64,000 nt of DNA from Streptomyces sp. NK08204 (GTDB lineage Bacteria > Actinomycetota > Actinomycetes > Streptomycetales > Streptomycetaceae), in assembly GCF_020400585.1 (NCBI RefSeq), contig NZ_JAINVF010000012.1, positions 1-64,000 on the forward strand, read 5' to 3'. Below the pieces are notes generated by a model that did not search any database, was not told the origin of the DNA, and saw only the letters and a program-made list of their open reading frames with translations. How positions within the stretch are numbered: the first letter of the stretch is position 1; each line of letters opens with the position of its first letter. This document shows, piece after piece, positions 59,167-64,000 of this stretch. The translations under genes and the position numbers were made by a program.

Positions 59167-59181
59167 TCGCGGTCATAGTCT
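59152..59181 (+). promoter_or_regulatory. Predicted groES promoter
   Basis: TTGACC (59152-59157) and TAGTCT (59176-59181) with an 18-nt spacer lie between and over the CIRCE elements, as expected for a HrdB promoter controlled by HrcA. Confidence 0.65.
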
Positions 59182-59186
59182 CGGCT

Positions 59187-59213
59187 CTGGCACTCCCCCA
59201 GGGAGAGTGCCAA
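59187..59213 (+). promoter_or_regulatory. CIRCE operator 2 (HrcA site)
   Basis: CTGGCACTC, 9 nt and GAGTGCCAA at 59187-59213 form a second CIRCE element with two deviations from the consensus, downstream of the promoter. A double CIRCE is known for streptomycete groES. Confidence 0.85.
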
Positions 59214-59312
59214 CAAAGCGACGGGCAGGTCCGGCACCCGCGACGACGGATCCACCTGGTCGCCACCTCAGACAGTTAACCCCGTGAGATCTCCGAAGGG
59301 GGAGGTCGGATC

Positions 59313-59621
59313 GTGACGACCGCCAGCTCCAAGGTTGCCATCAAGCCGCTTGAGGACCGCATCGTGGTCCAGCCGCTGGACGCCGAGCAGACCACGGCCT
59401 CTGGCCTGGTCATCCCGGACACTGCGAAGGAGAAGCCCCAGGAGGGTGCTGTCCTCGCCGTGGGCCCGGGCCGGTTCGAGAACGGCGAGCGTCTTCCGCT
59501 CGACGTCAAGGTCGGCGACGTCGTCCTCTACAGCAAGTACGGCGGCACCGAGGTCAAGTACAACGGCGAGGAGTACCTCGTCCTCTCGGCTCGCGACGTC
59601 CTCGCGATCATCGAGAAGTAA
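59313..59621 (+). CDS. groES: Co-chaperonin GroES
   Basis: A 102-residue protein: VAIKPLEDRIVVQPLDAEQTTASGLVIPDTAKEKPQEG holds the mobile loop that docks on GroEL, and GDVVLYSKYGGTEVKYNGEEYLVL follows. GTG 59313 behind GGGGGAGG. First gene of the HrcA-controlled groES-groEL1 operon. Confidence 0.97.
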   Translation: MTTASSKVAIKPLEDRIVVQPLDAEQTTASGLVIPDTAKEKPQEGAVLAVGPGRFENGERLPLDVKVGDVVLYSKYGGTEVKYNGEEYLVLSARDVLAIIEK

Positions 59622-59646
59622 ACCTCGGCAAGACCCTTTGCCTTGA

Positions 59647-59699
59647 GCTGCGCCCCTGGCCCCCGCGACCGAAAAGAAGCCGGGCGTCGGGGGCGCAGC
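59647..59699 (+). promoter_or_regulatory. Inverted repeat between groES and groEL1
   Basis: GCTGCGCCCC (59647-59656) pairs with GGGGCGCAGC (59690-59699) across a 33-nt loop in the 118-nt gap. It may adjust the ratio of GroES to GroEL by mRNA processing or attenuation; that is inference. Confidence 0.4.
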
Positions 59700-59739
59700 G
59701 TCTTTACACCCACAGATTTCCGAGAGGGCTCCCGCTGCC

Positions 59740-61368
<1,629 letters not shown>

Positions 61369-61401
61369 CGTACGTCGGTGAGCCGTAGTCGGTGAACCGC
61401 A

Positions 61402-61441
61402 GCGAAGGCCCGGTGCCCCCAAAGAGGCGCCGGGCCTTCGC
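61402..61441. terminator. Bidirectional terminator after groEL1
   Basis: A 16-bp stem with one G-U pair (61402-61417/61426-61441) around an 8-nt loop separates groEL1 from the convergent gene at 61447. Confidence 0.7.
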
Positions 61442-61446
61442 GCTGC

Positions 61447-62154
61447 CTACTGCTCCAACTCATCCAGCGCACCCAGCTGTTGCATCAGCCCCAGCTGGTC
61501 GTGCTGCCACCACAACTCGGCGATCTTGCCGTTGGGGGCGAACCGGAACAGGGTCTGCCCGGTCATGCCGACCTGCCTGCCGGTGGGCGCGATGCCCAGG
61601 AAGTCGCCCTTGTGCGTGGCGTTCCAGGTCCACCGCACGCAGGCCCGGTCGTCCTGCGTGAGCACGTCGTCGATCGTGAACGTGAAGTCGAAGCCGCCGC
61701 GCCACATCCGGTACTCGCTGCGGGCGTTGTCCAGCCCGATGGTGTCCTGCGGGTTCACCGGATCGTGGCTGTGGATGTCCTCGTCCAGCAGGTCGTTGAG
61801 CGGCGGCAGCTCGCCCGGGGTCGCGAGCGCCTCGAAGAACCGGCGCACGGTGTCCTCCGCCGGCCGCTCCTCGCGCAGGACGTCCAGGTCGATGAAGGTC
61901 GGCGTCTCGTCGCACAGCGCGACCAGTTCCCGGTAGACGCGGTCGGTCTCCGGCAGGTTCGAGTTCCGCATCGCCTCCTCGTACGAGGGGAACTCCACCA
62001 CTTCGACGATGTGCGACGCGTCGGAGCGGTCCTTGCCGACCACCGCGTGCGTCGCCGTGCGCTTTCCCTTGGTCTGCGCGACCCAGTCGTCGATGAGCCG
62101 GTTCATCTCGTCCAGCCGGCTGGTCCTGCACTCGATGAGCTGTACGAAGGTCAT
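61447..62154 (-). CDS. Two-domain protein: N-terminal dimeric alpha/beta-barrel-like part and SnoaL-like cyclase domain
   Basis: A 235-residue cytoplasmic protein. The first 95 residues (MTFVQLIECRTSRLDEMNRLID, then HIVEVVEFPSYEEAM) look like an ABM-type ferredoxin fold. Residues 100-235 are NTF2/SnoaL-like (TVRRFFEALATPGELPPLNDLLDEDIHSHDP, TGRQVGMTGQTLFRFAPNGKIAELWWQHD), related to ester cyclases. Catalytic use is unclear. Its stop is next to the groEL1 terminator. Confidence 0.7.
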   Translation of the reverse strand: MTFVQLIECRTSRLDEMNRLIDDWVAQTKGKRTATHAVVGKDRSDASHIVEVVEFPSYEEAMRNSNLPETDRVYRELVALCDETPTFIDLDVLREERPAEDTVRRFFEALATPGELPPLNDLLDEDIHSHDPVNPQDTIGLDNARSEYRMWRGGFDFTFTIDDVLTQDDRACVRWTWNATHKGDFLGIAPTGRQVGMTGQTLFRFAPNGKIAELWWQHDQLGLMQQLGALDELEQ

Positions 62155-62228
62155 GACGCCACCTCCCGGCCTCCTGGCCCGGTTCCGTCAGCCCATTTTC
62201 GCACCGGAACCACCGCGTCACCCGCCCG

Positions 62229-63002
62229 CTACCGCGGCCCGTACTTGCGCCCCGTCTTGGACGTGATCCCGCCCAGCAGCCCCCGCGGGGTCACCTTCAC
62301 CAGGCCCATCAGCGCCTTGTAGCGGGGGTCGGGGATGGACAGCGTCCTGCCCCGCGCGAGGTCGGCCAGCGCCGCCGCGACCAGCTTGTCCGCGTCCAGC
62401 CACATCCAGCCGGGGATGTTGTCCGTGCCCATACCGGCCCGCTGGTGGAACTCGGTGCGCACGAAGCCGGGGCACAGCGCCATCAGCCGCACCCCGCTGC
62501 CCGCGAGGTCCCTCGCCGCGCCCTGCGTGAACTGCACGACCCACGCCTTGGAGGCGCCGTACGTCCCCCGGGGGACGAAGGCCGCCACCGAGGCCACGTT
62601 CACCACTCCGCCGCGGCCACGCTCGCGCATCGCCTCGGCCGCCGCCGAGGTCAGCCTCAGCACGGCCTCGCAGTGCACCTTGAGCATCTTCAGCTCGTCC
62701 GCCATCGACACCTCGAGATAGCGGCCCTTGTTGCCGAACCCGGCGTTGTTGACCAGCAGATCGACCGGGTCGCGGCGGTCGCCGACCCGCTCGGCCACCG
62801 CCTCGATGCCCTTGTCCTCGGACAGGTCGGCGGTCAGCACCTCCGCCTCGATGCCGTGCCGGTCGTGCAGTTCCGTCGCCTGCTCGCGCAGTCGCCCGGT
62901 GTCCCGCGCCACCAGGACGAGGTCATGCCCGTCGGCCGCCAGCCGCCGCGCGAACGCGGCACCGATCCCCGCTGTCGATCCCGTAATCAGAGCCGTTGTC
63001 AT
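62229..63002 (-). CDS. Short-chain dehydrogenase/reductase
   Basis: A 257-residue classical SDR. Cofactor motif TGSTAGIGAAFARRL (7-21), NNAG in LLVNNAGFG, and catalytic Tyr-x3-Lys in YGASKAWVVQFT (about 148-152). The Arg in DLVLVARD suggests NADP preference. The substrate is unknown; the DltE/YMR226C-like subgroup is likely. Confidence 0.85.
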   Translation of the reverse strand: MTTALITGSTAGIGAAFARRLAADGHDLVLVARDTGRLREQATELHDRHGIEAEVLTADLSEDKGIEAVAERVGDRRDPVDLLVNNAGFGNKGRYLEVSMADELKMLKVHCEAVLRLTSAAAEAMRERGRGGVVNVASVAAFVPRGTYGASKAWVVQFTQGAARDLAGSGVRLMALCPGFVRTEFHQRAGMGTDNIPGWMWLDADKLVAAALADLARGRTLSIPDPRYKALMGLVKVTPRGLLGGITSKTGRKYGPR

Positions 63003-63077
63003 GGCCCAAGGGTAGTGACCGGGACCGGCAGCGTCCGCTGTCCACGGCGCCCTCCCGAAGGGTGGAATGACGTCCGC

Positions 63078-63746
63078 TCAGCCGCCCTGCGCGGCCACGT
63101 ACCTGCGGGCCTTCGCCAGCGACTCGGGGTGCAGCGCCGCGCCCGCCACGAGCAGCTGGGGCAGCAGTTCCCGCTCGGTGGTGACCGCGCGGAACTCCAT
63201 CGCCACCGTCACCGAGTGCTCCGGCCGGTGCACGATCTCGATCGGGTCGCCCGCCTGTATCGAGCCCGGTTCGATCACCCGCAGGTAGGCACCCGTCGCG
63301 CCCTTTCGGGTGAACCTCTTCACCCAGCCCCGTTCGCCCAAGTGGCCCTGGAACGTGTTGCACGGGATGCGACCCGAGGTCACCTCCAGAACCACCTCGG
63401 AACCGATCCGCCAGCGTTCGCCGATCAGTGCCCCGGAGACGTCCAGACCCACCGTCGTGAGGTTCTCGCCGAAGCAGCCGTTGCCCAACGACCGGTCCAA
63501 CTCGCGCTCCCAGTCGTCGAGGTCCTCGCGTGCGAACGCGTACACCGCCTGGTCGTCCCCGCCGTGGTGCCGCAGGTGGCACACCGCGTCCCCGGCGACC
63601 CCGCTCCCGCCGACGCCCTTGGGCCCGGGGGCGGCCACCCGCACCGGACCGTCGACGGGCCGCTTGTCGATGCCGGTCAGGCCGTCCGGCTGCTCCGTGT
63701 ACGGCACCGGTCGCGGGCTGCCGAGATTGACCGAGAGAAGCTTCAT
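63078..63746 (-). CDS. MOSC-domain protein
   Basis: A 222-residue protein: MKLLSVNLGSPRPVPY at the start, HLRHHGGDDQAVYAFAREDLDDWE, NGCFGENLTTVGLDVS, and the conserved Cys in SGRIPCNTFQGHLGE. This is the YiiM-like MOSC family, which handles a sulfur-carrying molybdenum cofactor and may detoxify N-hydroxylated bases. ATG 63746 is preferred over 63773. Confidence 0.85.
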   Translation of the reverse strand: MKLLSVNLGSPRPVPYTEQPDGLTGIDKRPVDGPVRVAAPGPKGVGGSGVAGDAVCHLRHHGGDDQAVYAFAREDLDDWERELDRSLGNGCFGENLTTVGLDVSGALIGERWRIGSEVVLEVTSGRIPCNTFQGHLGERGWVKRFTRKGATGAYLRVIEPGSIQAGDPIEIVHRPEHSVTVAMEFRAVTTERELLPQLLVAGAALHPESLAKARRYVAAQGG

Positions 63747-63825
63747 GTACGCACCGTACGGGACCACCCTCAAAGAGTCGACGCATTATTGGCCGCCGCA
63801 CCCAAGGCTGCCTTATGATTCTGGT

Positions 63826-64000
63826 GTGATCGAGGCCCGTCATCTCCGCGTCCTGCGCGCCGTCGCCACCACCGGCTCCTTCTCGGCGGCGGGACGGGAA
63901 CTGGGCTGCACCCAGCCCGCCGTCAGCCAGCAGATGAAGGCCCTGGAGGCCTCGGTCGGCACCCCCCTGCTGGTCCGCAGCGGCCGGGAGATGCGCCTCA
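63826..64000 (+). CDS. LysR-family regulator (5' part only)
   Basis: GTG 63826 opens a frame that runs off the window after 58 codons: EARHLRVLRAVATTGSFSAAGRELGCTQPAVSQQMKALE is the LysR-type winged helix-turn-helix. The gene is divergent from the MOSC gene (79 nt between starts), a common arrangement for a regulator and its target. Confidence 0.85.
   Translation, partial: MIEARHLRVLRAVATTGSFSAAGRELGCTQPAVSQQMKALEASVGTPLLVRSGREMRL

Overview
The window is chromosomal DNA of a high-GC actinomycete, almost certainly a Streptomyces or close relative. GTG starts are frequent and third codon positions are GC-rich. The gene order is the Streptomyces core order: S10 cluster, spc cluster, alpha cluster, truA, rplM-rpsI-glmM, coaA/glmS, acpS-nnr, alr, tsaE-tsaB-rimI-tsaD, groES-groEL1. 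All identifications come from reading the sequence; no searches were run.

Layout. 1-9.8 kb is an accessory island of secreted or exported proteins. It holds a small WXG/type-VII-like protein, a larger protein with a helical N-terminus and a glycine-rich C-terminus (toxin-like), an LpqN-like protein, a family of membrane-anchored paralogues (three full copies, two 3' remnants), and lipoproteins with one decayed copy. The remnants at both ends share a 42-nt direct repeat. 9.8-20.1 kb is the S10 and spc ribosomal gene block, with strong hairpins in its few gaps (rpsQ/rplN, rpsN/rpsH, rplO/secY). 20.2-27.5 kb continues with secY, adk, map, infA, rpmJ, rpsM, rpsK, rpoA, rplQ and truA. 27.5-35.4 kb is a cell-surface polysaccharide locus placed between truA and rplM. 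35.7-38.2 kb is rplM, rpsI and glmM. 38.4-53 kb holds housekeeping genes (DUF389, coaA, glmS, MarR, acpS, nnr, an L,D-transpeptidase, alr, a hydrolase, the t6A genes). 52.9-59.1 kb holds an LCP enzyme, an ECF42-like sigma factor with its DGPF partner, a methyltransferase and two NodB-type deacetylases, one with altered motifs. 59.1-61.4 kb is groES-groEL1 behind two CIRCE operators. The end holds a cyclase-like protein, an SDR, a MOSC protein and the start of a LysR regulator.

The most interesting system is at 27.5-34.5 kb. A GT2 synthase has the full motif set of class I hyaluronan synthases and overlaps a UDP-sugar 6-dehydrogenase gene by 4 nt. That is the minimal layout for making a uronic-acid-containing polymer. 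The dehydrogenase, however, has the active-site signature of UDP-N-acetylhexosamine dehydrogenases, so the polymer may not be hyaluronan. Divergent from the pair is a membrane-anchored CBM3-GH16 protein, and downstream is a glycine-rich LAxTG wall protein. Second in interest is the 1-9 kb island, which looks like a toxin with an array of paralogous extracellular partner proteins at several stages of decay.
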